From contig CABYLY010000001.1 of NCBI GenBank assembly GCA_902519945.1, positions 96,579 to 160,578 of the forward strand: a stretch of DNA of 64,000 nt, read 5' to 3'. Below the pieces are notes generated by a model, which saw nothing but the letters and a program-made list of their open reading frames with translations, did not search any database and was not told the DNA's origin. Position 1 is the first letter of the stretch; every line of letters starts with the position of its first letter. Origin of the DNA: an uncultured Pelagibacteraceae bacterium (GTDB lineage: Bacteria; Pseudomonadota; Alphaproteobacteria; Pelagibacterales; Pelagibacteraceae). The position numbers and the translations under genes were made by a program. Below, in pieces: positions 28,595 through 37,945 of the stretch.

Positions 28595-30868
28595 ATGAAA
28601 GTAATAAATTTTACTTTTTTTGTTTTTTTATTTTTAATTATCACAGCCAAAGCTTCTGAATTAGAGGTAAAATGGAGAACAAATTTACTTGTTCCAAGAC
28701 CAGATTTAGCTTCAAGTGGAAGCCACGTATGTTTTGATGAACAAGGAACTCAAATAATTAAAGATGGAGCTGAAGATCCATCAGACGTTGCTTTTAGTAA
28801 TGATGGTTTAACTTATGTTATCGGTAATATAAGAAATGATGGTATAACCAATCGAATAATAGTTTATAAATTAACCAAACCTTTTGATTTAGACACTGTC
28901 AAAAATGATTGTTCACAGTTTCGTTTTAATCCTTGGAAAGATATGACCACTGAAACAAATGAAAGAGTAGAGTCTATAAGATTTAGCCGTGATGGTTCAA
29001 AGTTTTTCATTGTAAATGAAAATGGGGAAATATTTAGCTATGATCTTTCAACACCTTTTGATTTATCAACCCGGTCATATATTACTGAGTTAGATTTAAC
29101 TGGATCTAGAATATCAATAGAGTTTAGTGCTGATGGTATGCAACTATTTAAATTAGATGGAAAAAATCTAGATCCAACGATTGAAGTTTATGATTTGCCT
29201 GGTCCTTATGACACTTCTTCAGCTACATTAAATTATACGTTGGATTTAAATGATACAGAAATAGAAACACTTCAATCTCCTGCGCAAATGCAAGCTTTAG
29301 ATTTTGAATTTAATGATACTGGAAGTGCAATTTATATCTTGGCGCAAACAACAAGTCCTGGAAATGATACTGGTTTTAGTAAGTCTGCTATCTTCCAATA
29401 TAACACTGCAGCAAATTACGACATATCATCAGTTCAATTTAAAGGTCGATGGAATGTGGTGTTTGATCCAGATGATGCATTTTCTGGTATAGGAAAACCA
29501 TATGGTTTCGCATTTGGTGCTGCAGGAATGAAATTATTTGTGACGAATCATAGAGAGGATGCTTCTTCAGTTGATAGGACTAATGAATACAATTTAGAGT
29601 GTCCGTACGGTATTTATGAATGTACATCGGATGCGAGATCTAATTTAGGGTCCCAAGTAGAGCTAGCAAAACAAAATATAAGTTTAAATACATCAACGAT
29701 ATTTAAGAGATTTGAGTGGATTAAAAGAAACAGAAATAAAGAAAATCTTAATAATTTTTCTATAAATATTGATACAGATAATCGTTTATTATTATCTTTA
29801 AAAGATAATCTTCAAGCGTCTTTAAATAATAAAAAATCTCAAAGTGATGCAAAAAATAGAAGATCTGATTGGTCTTATTGGAACCATGCAGATATTTCCA
29901 TAGGAAGTTTTGATGCAACATTATTTGAAAAACCTAAACAAATTCGAACAAGAGGTCTCACTTTTGGTGCTGATAAAAAATATGGTGAAAATAAATATTT
30001 TGGTACAGCAGTAAGATATGGAAATAGCGGTGCAGATATTAAGTACTCCGCACAGGCTATAAATTTAGAATCTTTAACTTTAAATATTTATGGAACTATT
30101 CCTACAGATCAATATCGATATTCAAATGCTATCTTGGGATTGAGTATACTCAGATTTGATCAAATATTTTCAGGTAAAGTTACTGGTAAAAGAAATGGTA
30201 AACAAGCTTTTACTGCTTTAAATTTTAGGACTAAAAAAACTTATGGTAAGTTTAATTTTACTCCGTCTGGAAGATTTAACTACGGTATAACTAATCTTTC
30301 TCATTTTACTGATTTTATTTCTAAAGCAAAACGAGGAACAGATATCATTTATGATGAAAAAACTTTTGAAACTGGGGAAATTGCAGGTGGTTTTTTATTT
30401 GATATCAATGAAATAAAAGTTCCAGACGGAATTTTAAGACCTAATGGTGGATTTGAGATGATATTAGATATTTCACCAGATTTATCCTTTAATCATTCTA
30501 ATGTTGGTGGAACAAAAACAAATAAAGCTACAATTGAAAAGTATTCACATAAAAGATTAAAAGGAAATATAGGATTTGAAGCTATTTATGAAAATGGAAT
30601 TACTTTTTCCATTAATTACGAAAAAATAACACACAAAGACAGAGAACGATCTTACTCACATCAAGATACAATTTTGTTTAAGTTTGGTCGTATAAATAAA
30701 AATGACTCAGAGTTTGTGATGAATTTTAATCCAAACCAAAATAATAAAACTGAGTTAAGTTACACAAAAAGATTTAATAATTTTAACTTAAAAATGGACA
30801 CAAACTACAGTTTATTCAGCAAAATACCTGAATATGGTGCAAACTTACAAATTTCTGGAACTTTTTAG
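28595..30868 (+). CDS. secreted protein with N-terminal propeller-like repeats and C-terminal autotransporter-like beta-barrel
   Basis: Signal peptide; FSNDGLTYVIGN / FSRDGSKFFIVNENGEIFSYDLSTPFDLST / FSADGMQLFKLDGK repeats; C-terminal barrel-like strands ending NLQISGTF. Confidence 0.65.
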   Translation: MKVINFTFFVFLFLIITAKASELEVKWRTNLLVPRPDLASSGSHVCFDEQGTQIIKDGAEDPSDVAFSNDGLTYVIGNIRNDGITNRIIVYKLTKPFDLDTVKNDCSQFRFNPWKDMTTETNERVESIRFSRDGSKFFIVNENGEIFSYDLSTPFDLSTRSYITELDLTGSRISIEFSADGMQLFKLDGKNLDPTIEVYDLPGPYDTSSATLNYTLDLNDTEIETLQSPAQMQALDFEFNDTGSAIYILAQTTSPGNDTGFSKSAIFQYNTAANYDISSVQFKGRWNVVFDPDDAFSGIGKPYGFAFGAAGMKLFVTNHREDASSVDRTNEYNLECPYGIYECTSDARSNLGSQVELAKQNISLNTSTIFKRFEWIKRNRNKENLNNFSINIDTDNRLLLSLKDNLQASLNNKKSQSDAKNRRSDWSYWNHADISIGSFDATLFEKPKQIRTRGLTFGADKKYGENKYFGTAVRYGNSGADIKYSAQAINLESLTLNIYGTIPTDQYRYSNAILGLSILRFDQIFSGKVTGKRNGKQAFTALNFRTKKTYGKFNFTPSGRFNYGITNLSHFTDFISKAKRGTDIIYDEKTFETGEIAGGFLFDINEIKVPDGILRPNGGFEMILDISPDLSFNHSNVGGTKTNKATIEKYSHKRLKGNIGFEAIYENGITFSINYEKITHKDRERSYSHQDTILFKFGRINKNDSEFVMNFNPNQNNKTELSYTKRFNNFNLKMDTNYSLFSKIPEYGANLQISGTF

Positions 30869-30959
30869 ACAATTTTTAATTTTATTTAGTCTTTAATTTA
30901 AGCTTATTAAATACATAAATTCACTATACACCCCCACTAAAATAAATTACTAATTCAAT

Positions 30960-31799
30960 ATGAAAAAAGTTTTAATAATTTTAATTTCATATTTTATGAT
31001 TTCGACGTCATACGCCGATGGTGTAGCTAAGCAAGTTTCAGATTATATAAACAACATTATTCCTGGTGAAGGTGATACTGAGGTTAGTATAGATATTAGA
31101 GAAAATTTTAAACCAGACTATAGTATTCTAGGAGTAAGAGAAATTGAAAAAACAGCTAATGGAAATTTTTTTACTCAATTTTCAATTTTTAATACTGAAA
31201 AAAATAACGATGAGAGAATTGTGGGAAACCTTGGATTTGGTAAAAGAATGTTAAATGATGATAAAACAATGATGACAGGATTTAATGCCTTCTTAGATTA
31301 TGATGATATTGGTAATGCAAGATCTAGTCTAGGTGTCGAGGCTAGAAATGCTGTGCTTGATTTTGGCTACAATTATTATATTGGAATTGATGATGGCACT
31401 GACGAAAAGGTTCTAGATGGATACGATCTAAGACTAGCATCTCAAATTCCATATATGCATTGGGCTGATATATTTGTAAATGCTTACGAATACGATGGCA
31501 GAGATAGAGATGATATTAAAGGAAGAAAATTAGGTTCAGAATTACTTTTAAACCCAAATTTGAATTTAGAGCTTGCATATGATGACAAAGATAAAGAGGG
31601 TCTAGAAGATGAATGGTATGCAAAAATAATATTGATACACCCTCCAAGAACTGGTCCATCTCTACAAGATGGTCTTTTTAGCAACACAGCCTGGAAAGAG
31701 GAAAAAGATATGTCTGGAGAGTTGTTAACAAAAGTTAAAAGAAACAACAAGATAATGGTTGAATTTAAAGGCAATGCAACAATTTCAAGGGCAGATTAA
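30960..31799 (+). CDS. inverse autotransporter (intimin/invasin-type) beta-barrel protein without obvious passenger
   Basis: NLGFGKRMLNDDKTMMTGFNAFLDYDDIGNARSSLGVEAR...YNYYIG...GYDLRLASQIPYMHWADIFVNAYEYDG resembles inverse autotransporter barrel; only ~50 aa follow it. Confidence 0.7.
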   Translation: MKKVLIILISYFMISTSYADGVAKQVSDYINNIIPGEGDTEVSIDIRENFKPDYSILGVREIEKTANGNFFTQFSIFNTEKNNDERIVGNLGFGKRMLNDDKTMMTGFNAFLDYDDIGNARSSLGVEARNAVLDFGYNYYIGIDDGTDEKVLDGYDLRLASQIPYMHWADIFVNAYEYDGRDRDDIKGRKLGSELLLNPNLNLELAYDDKDKEGLEDEWYAKIILIHPPRTGPSLQDGLFSNTAWKEEKDMSGELLTKVKRNNKIMVEFKGNATISRAD

Positions 31800-31801
31800 A
31801 T

Positions 31802-32578
31802 ATGATTAGATTTATCAAAATTTTATTTTTAAATTTTTTAATTTCTGTAGCTTTAATGCTTCCATCATATGCAGTAACTGGAAATGCTGATCTTTATAAA
31901 GTTACAATGCGAAAACTTGAATTTTGTACAAACAGCACAGGTGTAGGGAGTTGTGATAATGCAGTTGTTGTAGGAAGTGGAGACAAACAAGTAGATATCA
32001 CATCTGTAGGTGCAGGCGCATCTGCTGCTGCTTATGGTGATCCAACACTACTTCCACTCGGTGTTACCTACACTCATATGAGAGTTACAATTGATAGAAA
32101 ATTTGTAATTAGAAATGACACTGCAATTGCTGCAGGTTCAACAGCTAATGCTTGCAGGACTGTTGCAACAACTGATACAATGTATGGATCAGCAAGTGAG
32201 TCATCTGGAAAGTACACACATAAACCTGTTGTCGCTAACAATCAAACAGCAGCAGATATGAATGTTTACCTTGTAAATGATCAATATACTCAGTGTACAG
32301 CTTTGACTTGTGCAGGAGTTGGTGGATTTAATCTTGATCAAAGCATTGAATATGATCAAGGGATTGGTTCTTCTAAACATCAAACACAACACGCAGATGG
32401 AAGTACAAGTGATGATCATGTTATGATTTATGAACTTGCAACACCGTATACAGTTTCTTTAATCGCACCTACAATAGATATTGCTTTTGGAACAAAAAAT
32501 GCCGTTGGTGCAAATGAAGCTAATAACCTATGTCAAATGTGGGCAGAGGAACCTATTGTAACAATAACAATTAAGTAA
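31802..32578 (+). CDS. secreted hypothetical protein
   Basis: Signal peptide (FLISVALMLPSYA); starts 3 nt after the inverse autotransporter gene. Confidence 0.6.
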   Translation: MIRFIKILFLNFLISVALMLPSYAVTGNADLYKVTMRKLEFCTNSTGVGSCDNAVVVGSGDKQVDITSVGAGASAAAYGDPTLLPLGVTYTHMRVTIDRKFVIRNDTAIAAGSTANACRTVATTDTMYGSASESSGKYTHKPVVANNQTAADMNVYLVNDQYTQCTALTCAGVGGFNLDQSIEYDQGIGSSKHQTQHADGSTSDDHVMIYELATPYTVSLIAPTIDIAFGTKNAVGANEANNLCQMWAEEPIVTITIK

Positions 32579-32581
32579 AAT

Positions 32582-32836
32582 TTATTTTAGTAATTCTTTA
32601 AGTTTATTTTCTTTTTCTAAAGTTCTGACTTCATCATAACCACCAATGTGTTGGTCATCAAAAAATATTTGTGGGATTGTTCTTTTTCCGTTAGCTTTAT
32701 TAATCATTTCGTCCATAGCTCCTTCAACTTTTGCAATATCTATTTCTGTGTAAGTTGCATTATTTCTAGTTAATAATCTTTTTGCCGCATCACAATAATT
32801 GCAAAATGGACCTGTATAAATTGTAATTTTTTTCAT
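32582..32836 (-). CDS. grxC: glutaredoxin 3
   Basis: ITIYTGPFCNYCDAAKRLL, RTIPQIFFDDQHIGGYDEV. Confidence 0.93.
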   Translation of the reverse strand: MKKITIYTGPFCNYCDAAKRLLTRNNATYTEIDIAKVEGAMDEMINKANGKRTIPQIFFDDQHIGGYDEVRTLEKENKLKELLK

Positions 32837-32846
32837 AAATTATTAA

Positions 32847-33143
32847 TTATAGATAATCTCCTTTTTTTAATTTACCAGATATTTGTTTTCTTGAATATTC
32901 AAATTTTTTTCTGTGTTTGATACTTTTTTCATGAACCCTTTTTCTCCATAATCTAAATGAGGATGGTTTAAGAGACCTTCGCATTATTTTAATAACATCA
33001 GATTCTCGGTAACCGGTTTTTTTTTCAATTTCTTCAAAAGTGATCCTATCTGCCCAGGCTGCCCAAATGACCCAATCTGGATCTTCAACATTTGGCTCTG
33101 GATTTTTGACTTTGGTGATTGGCCTGTGACCTTTTTTTTTCAT
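32847..33143 (-). CDS. TIGR03643/DUF2805 family protein
   Basis: DPDWVIWAAWADRITFEEIEKKTGYRESDVIKIMRRSLKPSSFRLWRKRV. Confidence 0.78.
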   Translation of the reverse strand: MKKKGHRPITKVKNPEPNVEDPDWVIWAAWADRITFEEIEKKTGYRESDVIKIMRRSLKPSSFRLWRKRVHEKSIKHRKKFEYSRKQISGKLKKGDYL

Positions 33144-33150
33144 AAATCCC

Positions 33151-33225
33151 TTATATTTGAAAAAAATTGATAATGCATTTTTTTTTAGATCTGATATATT
33201 GATTTGGATAGTCCTTCTTAGCCAT
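33151..33225 (-). CDS. candidate small ORF / leader peptide (MAKKDYPNQYIRSKKKCIINFFQI)
   Basis: 24 codons with GGGAG Shine-Dalgarno-like sequence 6 nt before ATG; ends 7 nt before start of 32847..33143(-). Confidence 0.4.
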   Translation of the reverse strand: MAKKDYPNQYIRSKKKCIINFFQI

Positions 33226-33262
33226 CTTTAGCTCCCGGTTTTTAAGGACTATCTTTTTTTTT
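33207..33262 (+). terminator. hairpin plus T-tract (GATAGTCCTT ... AAGGACTATC TTTTTTTTTT) immediately before LysE-family gene
   Basis: 10-bp perfect stem 33207..33216 / 33244..33253 followed by T run. Confidence 0.6.
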
Positions 33263-33264
33263 AT

Positions 33265-33879
33265 ATGCTCCCCCTAGATTTTATCTTATTTTTACAAATC
33301 ATCATTTTTCTATTTATAACACCAGGAACCCCAAGGGTAGTAATCGTATCTTATTCAATGAATTATGGTGTTCGAAATTGTGTATGGACAGCATTTGGTG
33401 ATATAACGGCAAATTTTTTTCAAGCAACTTTAGTTATCTTTGTTTTAGGAACTTTTCTTTCTGACAATCCTAATTTTTTAAATATCTTTAAATGGATTGG
33501 TGTACTTTATTTACTTTATTTGGCTTATGATGTGTATAAATCTTCACCAAAAGATGTAAATTCAAAAATTGTATCGTCAAAAAGTATTTTTTCTTTTTTT
33601 AAAGATGGTTTTTTAGTTGCAGGAACAAGTCCAAAGGCCTGGTTGTTCTTTCCATTAATATTTCCACAATTTATTGACTTTAATTCAAATTATATCATTC
33701 AATTTTTTATTTTAATTACAACCTATGTTGTCTTGGATTTTTTATCTTTAATTGGTTATGCAATGCTTGCACAAAAATTAATTATTTGGATAAAAGCAAA
33801 TCCAAAAACAATCAATACAATCTCAGCGAGTGTTTTGGTTGTTATTGCGATAATAATTATTGTTACACAACAATATTAA
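33265..33879 (+). CDS. LysE-family amino acid exporter
   Basis: FLFITPGTPRVVIVSYSMNYGVRN...GTFLSDNPNFLNIFKWIGVLYLLYLAYDVYKS; multiple TMs. Confidence 0.82.
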   Translation: MLPLDFILFLQIIIFLFITPGTPRVVIVSYSMNYGVRNCVWTAFGDITANFFQATLVIFVLGTFLSDNPNFLNIFKWIGVLYLLYLAYDVYKSSPKDVNSKIVSSKSIFSFFKDGFLVAGTSPKAWLFFPLIFPQFIDFNSNYIIQFFILITTYVVLDFLSLIGYAMLAQKLIIWIKANPKTINTISASVLVVIAIIIIVTQQY

Positions 33880-33968
33880 TGTTGCTGTAATGTTATATTG
33901 CCACTTGAAAAGTATTAAAAATCTTTATTAAATTAGCTTTTAATTAATTAATTAACAAGAGGAATAAA

Positions 33969-35207
33969 ATGAAAATAAATAAAATAATATTGAGTTTTAT
34001 TTCTGCAGTAGCAATTTTACTTTCAACTTCAGTTGTTTCATTTGCAAAAGTAGTTGGTGATAAAATTGTTTTAGGTGCTGCAATTTCATTAACAGGAAAA
34101 TATTCATCTAATGGCGTTCATACTCAAAACGGTTATAATATGGCTGTTGACAGAATTAATAGCATGGGTGGTGTTAAAGTTGGTGGAAAAACTTATAAGT
34201 TTGAAATCATTTATTACGATGATGAGTCAAACCCAAAAAGAGCAGCTCAATTAGCAGAAAGATTAATCTCACAAGACGGCGTTGAATTTATGCTTGGACC
34301 ATACAGTTCAGGTTTAACTAAAGCTATTGCACCTGTAACAGAAAAATATGGTGTACCAATGGTTGAAGCAAATGGTGCTTCTAGATCTTTGTTTACTAAA
34401 GGTTACAAATATCTATTTGCAGTTTTAGCTCCAGCTAATTTATATCTTGATGTTGCTATTGATCTAGCAGTAGAAAAGAATAATGGAAAACCAGTAACGG
34501 TTGCTATGGCATTTGAACAAGATGCATTTTCTCAAGATGTAAGATTGGGAGTTTTAGATGCAATTAAAAGAACAGGCTCTAAAAAAGTAATAGATGATAA
34601 ATTACCAAAAGAGTTAAATGATATGGCTGCTACATTGGTTAAAGTTAAGCAAATGAAGCCAGATGTTCTTGTTGTATCAGGTCACACTAAAGGTGCATTG
34701 ACTGCAATTAGACAAATTGCTGAAATGAAAGTAGATGTACCAATGCTAGCAATGACACATTGTGATGCTGCGAAATTATCAAAACAACATGGTAAAAATT
34801 CACAGTATGCTTTATGTGCATCTCAATGGCATAAGACTTTAACTTATAAAGATAACTTCTTTAAAGATGGTATGAAATATGCGGCAGACTTTGAAAAAGA
34901 GTTTGGATATGATCCGCCGTACCAATCAGCAGAGTCCTCAGCGGCATTGTTAGTATTTAAGGATGCATTTGAAAGAGCAAATTCTTTTGATCAAAAGAAA
35001 GTAAGAGATGCTCTTGCAGCTACTAACATGCAAACATTCTATGGAAATATTAAGTTCGCAGAAGGTGGTCAGAACGTTGACAAACCAATGGTTCTTTTCC
35101 AAGTAATGTGTGATGGCTCAGGAAAATGTGAAAACAAAGTTGTAGCTCCAACAAAATGGGCTTCAGCTAAATTGATTCACCCAATTCCTAAGTGGTCTGA
35201 AAGATAA
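33969..35207 (+). CDS. branched-chain amino acid/amide-type ABC transporter substrate-binding protein (system 1)
   Basis: Signal peptide; IVLGAAISLTGKYSSNGVHTQNGYNMAVDRINSMGGVKVGGKTYKFEIIYYDDESNPKRAAQLAERLISQDGV. Confidence 0.92.
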   Translation: MKINKIILSFISAVAILLSTSVVSFAKVVGDKIVLGAAISLTGKYSSNGVHTQNGYNMAVDRINSMGGVKVGGKTYKFEIIYYDDESNPKRAAQLAERLISQDGVEFMLGPYSSGLTKAIAPVTEKYGVPMVEANGASRSLFTKGYKYLFAVLAPANLYLDVAIDLAVEKNNGKPVTVAMAFEQDAFSQDVRLGVLDAIKRTGSKKVIDDKLPKELNDMAATLVKVKQMKPDVLVVSGHTKGALTAIRQIAEMKVDVPMLAMTHCDAAKLSKQHGKNSQYALCASQWHKTLTYKDNFFKDGMKYAADFEKEFGYDPPYQSAESSAALLVFKDAFERANSFDQKKVRDALAATNMQTFYGNIKFAEGGQNVDKPMVLFQVMCDGSGKCENKVVAPTKWASAKLIHPIPKWSER

Positions 35208-35220
35208 ATATTAATCTCTA

Positions 35221-35253
35221 AATACCCCCTAAACTCTAGGGGGTATTTTTTTT
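35221..35253 (+). terminator. intrinsic terminator between substrate-binding protein and permease genes
   Basis: AATACCCCCT / AGGGGGTATT perfect stem followed by T run. Confidence 0.88.
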
Positions 35254-35265
35254 TAAGGGTTGGTT

Positions 35266-36159
35266 ATGGATTTCATGGTTTTTCAATATCCTATGATTAC
35301 TGTTCAAGCTTGCTTGGATGGATTGCTTCTAGGTATCTTGTTTGCATTGATCGCATATGGGATGGCTTTGCAATGGGGAGTTATGAATATCATAAATATA
35401 GCCCAAGGTGATTTAGTGATACTTGGAGGTTACATTGCTTATTTCATGTATCTTTATGGAATTCATCCTGCCTGGGGCGTAATTGTTTCTCCAATCATAA
35501 TGTATTTTATTGGTGTTGGAATTTATAAATTAGTAATCAATAAAGTAGTTGATAGAGATTTATTTATCTCAATTCTTGCTACATTTGGAATAAGTATTTT
35601 GTTTATGCAACTAATGAATTTTGCATTTGGTGCAGATGTAGTTTTGGCAAATTCTGGATATGGCACAACAATGTTATTTGATAATAATGTTACTTTACCG
35701 AATTCAAAAATATTTTCTGCATTTGTAAGTATAATTTTTGCAATTTGTTTAGTGATTTACATGAAAAAATCTAAACTTGGTCGTGCAATTAGAGCAACAG
35801 CTCAAAATGCTAGAGCTGCAAAGATTTTAGGAGTAGATACAGAAAAAGTTTATGCAGCAACATTCGGAATAAATGCAGCTCTTTGTGGAGTAGCTGGTGC
35901 ATTAATTTCAATAACTTTTACAATACATCCTTACATGGGACTACCATATACAATTCGATCTTTTATGATTGTAATTGTTGCAGGCTTAGGAAACTTACCT
36001 GGTGTTGCAATGTCAGGTATGGGTTTAGGTGTATTTGAGGAGTTTGCTGATTATATATTAGGTACAGAATTCAGAATAGGCTCAGTATTCCTTTTATTAG
36101 TTTTAATTCTTGTTTATAGAAGATTTAAACTTTCTAGGAAAAGAGAGTATTTAAAATAA
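35266..36159 (+). CDS. LivH-type ABC permease (system 1)
   Basis: LDGLLLGILFALIAYGMALQWGVMNIINIAQGDLVILGGY; start ambiguous (35260 or 35266). Confidence 0.92.
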   Translation: MDFMVFQYPMITVQACLDGLLLGILFALIAYGMALQWGVMNIINIAQGDLVILGGYIAYFMYLYGIHPAWGVIVSPIIMYFIGVGIYKLVINKVVDRDLFISILATFGISILFMQLMNFAFGADVVLANSGYGTTMLFDNNVTLPNSKIFSAFVSIIFAICLVIYMKKSKLGRAIRATAQNARAAKILGVDTEKVYAATFGINAALCGVAGALISITFTIHPYMGLPYTIRSFMIVIVAGLGNLPGVAMSGMGLGVFEEFADYILGTEFRIGSVFLLLVLILVYRRFKLSRKREYLK

Positions 36160-37208
36160 TGAGTAAAAACGCGATATTATATGCAGTAATTTTAATATTT
36201 GGCTTATCTTCGCCGTTTATTTTTCCTGCATTTAAAGTTCAGTTATCAATTCTTTGTGTTTTAATTATTTTAGCAACCACTTGGAATATTCAAGGTGGAG
36301 AGATGGGATACAACACATTTGGAAATATTTTATTTTACGGTCTTGGAATGTATTTATGTGCATCTGTTCAAGTAGGAATGTTTTTTCCTTTAGCAGAATG
36401 GACTGAAAGTGGAGGAGAAAAAACTTTTGTGCATACTCCATCTCAATTTTTTCAAGGAATGGCAGTTGGACTTTTGGTAGCTGCAATAATTCCAACTATT
36501 GTTGCTGGTTTAATTGGTTACTCAATTTTAGGATTAAGAGGACATTATTTTGCAATATGTACTTTAGGTCTAGGGGTTGCAGCAGGTGAAATTTCTGGAG
36601 GTATAGAAATTATTGGAGCGGGACAAGGGTTCACAACACCACCTTTTCCAAATGTAGGTGGTTTAGAGGCAAGGGGAGAGTTCTTTTATTTTTTGAGTTT
36701 TGGAGCACTTGTACTTACTTTTATTGCTGTAAGGGCAATTTATTCAACTAGATTTAAATTAATTCTTAATGCGATTAGAGACAACGAAGATAAAGCAGAA
36801 GCTATGGGAATTGAGACAATGAAATATAAAATTATTGGCTGGATGGTTTCAGCTTTCTTTTGCGGTTTAGCTGGAGGTATCATGGGTGGATTAGTAGGAT
36901 ACATTGACTCTACTGATGTTGCATTTGATGGAAGAGAGATGGGAGTATTTATGGTTTTAATGGCAATTTTAGGTGGTAAAGGAACTTTATGGGGTCCTAT
37001 AATTGGAGCTACTGTGTTTCATATTTTTAAAGAGGGTTTTTGGACATTCTTTTTAGGTTGGCAGTATGTTGCTCTTGGAGTGTTAATTGTTGTAATTGTC
37101 ATCTATTTTCCAGAGGGAATTATGGGATGGTTGAGAGAAAAATACCCTGAACGATTTGGCGAAGTTGTAGATGAGGCAGATCGAAAAGCTCAGGTAGAAC
37201 TGAAATGA
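36159..37208 (+). CDS. LivM-type ABC permease (system 1)
   Basis: ATTWNIQGGEMGYNTFGNILFYGLG..., LILNAIRDNEDKAEAMGIETMKYKIIGWMVSAFFCGLAGG. Confidence 0.92.
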   Translation: MSKNAILYAVILIFGLSSPFIFPAFKVQLSILCVLIILATTWNIQGGEMGYNTFGNILFYGLGMYLCASVQVGMFFPLAEWTESGGEKTFVHTPSQFFQGMAVGLLVAAIIPTIVAGLIGYSILGLRGHYFAICTLGLGVAAGEISGGIEIIGAGQGFTTPPFPNVGGLEARGEFFYFLSFGALVLTFIAVRAIYSTRFKLILNAIRDNEDKAEAMGIETMKYKIIGWMVSAFFCGLAGGIMGGLVGYIDSTDVAFDGREMGVFMVLMAILGGKGTLWGPIIGATVFHIFKEGFWTFFLGWQYVALGVLIVVIVIYFPEGIMGWLREKYPERFGEVVDEADRKAQVELK

Positions 37209-37945
37209 GTATTTTAGAAGTAAATAATGTGAGTAAATCTTTTGGCGGTGTTAAGGCTAATGTTGACATTTCAATGTCAGTAGAAAAGGGAAAAATATTT
37301 GGACTAATTGGCCCAAATGGTTCAGGAAAAACAACTTTATTCAACTCAATTGTTGGTACTTATCCAATAGACCAGGGGTCAATTAAATTTAATGGTAAAG
37401 AAGTATCTGAATTACCTGTTCCTGTAATTGCTAAACTTGGCTTACTAAGAACTTTTCAACAAACAAGAATTTATGGAAAATTAAATTGTGTAGATAATAT
37501 GTTAATCAGTCACAAAGGCAGTGATGAAAATATATTAAAAATATTCTCAAAAATTCCTCAAGATTTAACTGATAAAGCAGAAAACCTTTTGAATTTTGTA
37601 GGACTTTATCAAAAAAGAAAATTAAGGGCTGGTGATTTATCTTTTGGTCAGCAAAAATTACTTGAGTTGGCAATGGCCTTAATGAATGAACCGGAAATGC
37701 TTTTATTAGATGAACCAACTGCAGGTATTAACCCAACTCTAATCAATGGAATAATAGACAGGTTAATAAAAGTAAACCAAGATTTTGGGATAACTCTTTT
37801 AGTTATCGAACATAATATGAGAGTTATTATGCAATTAGCAGAAAGTATATATTGTTTAGCTCATGGCAAAATGCTTGCCAATGGAACACCAGATGAAATT
37901 AAAAATGACAAAAGAGTAATCGATGCATACCTGGGAGCACAATAA
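37205..37945 (+). CDS. LivG-type ABC ATPase (system 1)
   Basis: GLIGPNGSGKTTLFNSI, LSFGQQKLLELAMALMNEPEMLLLDEPTAG. Confidence 0.93.
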   Translation: MSILEVNNVSKSFGGVKANVDISMSVEKGKIFGLIGPNGSGKTTLFNSIVGTYPIDQGSIKFNGKEVSELPVPVIAKLGLLRTFQQTRIYGKLNCVDNMLISHKGSDENILKIFSKIPQDLTDKAENLLNFVGLYQKRKLRAGDLSFGQQKLLELAMALMNEPEMLLLDEPTAGINPTLINGIIDRLIKVNQDFGITLLVIEHNMRVIMQLAESIYCLAHGKMLANGTPDEIKNDKRVIDAYLGAQ

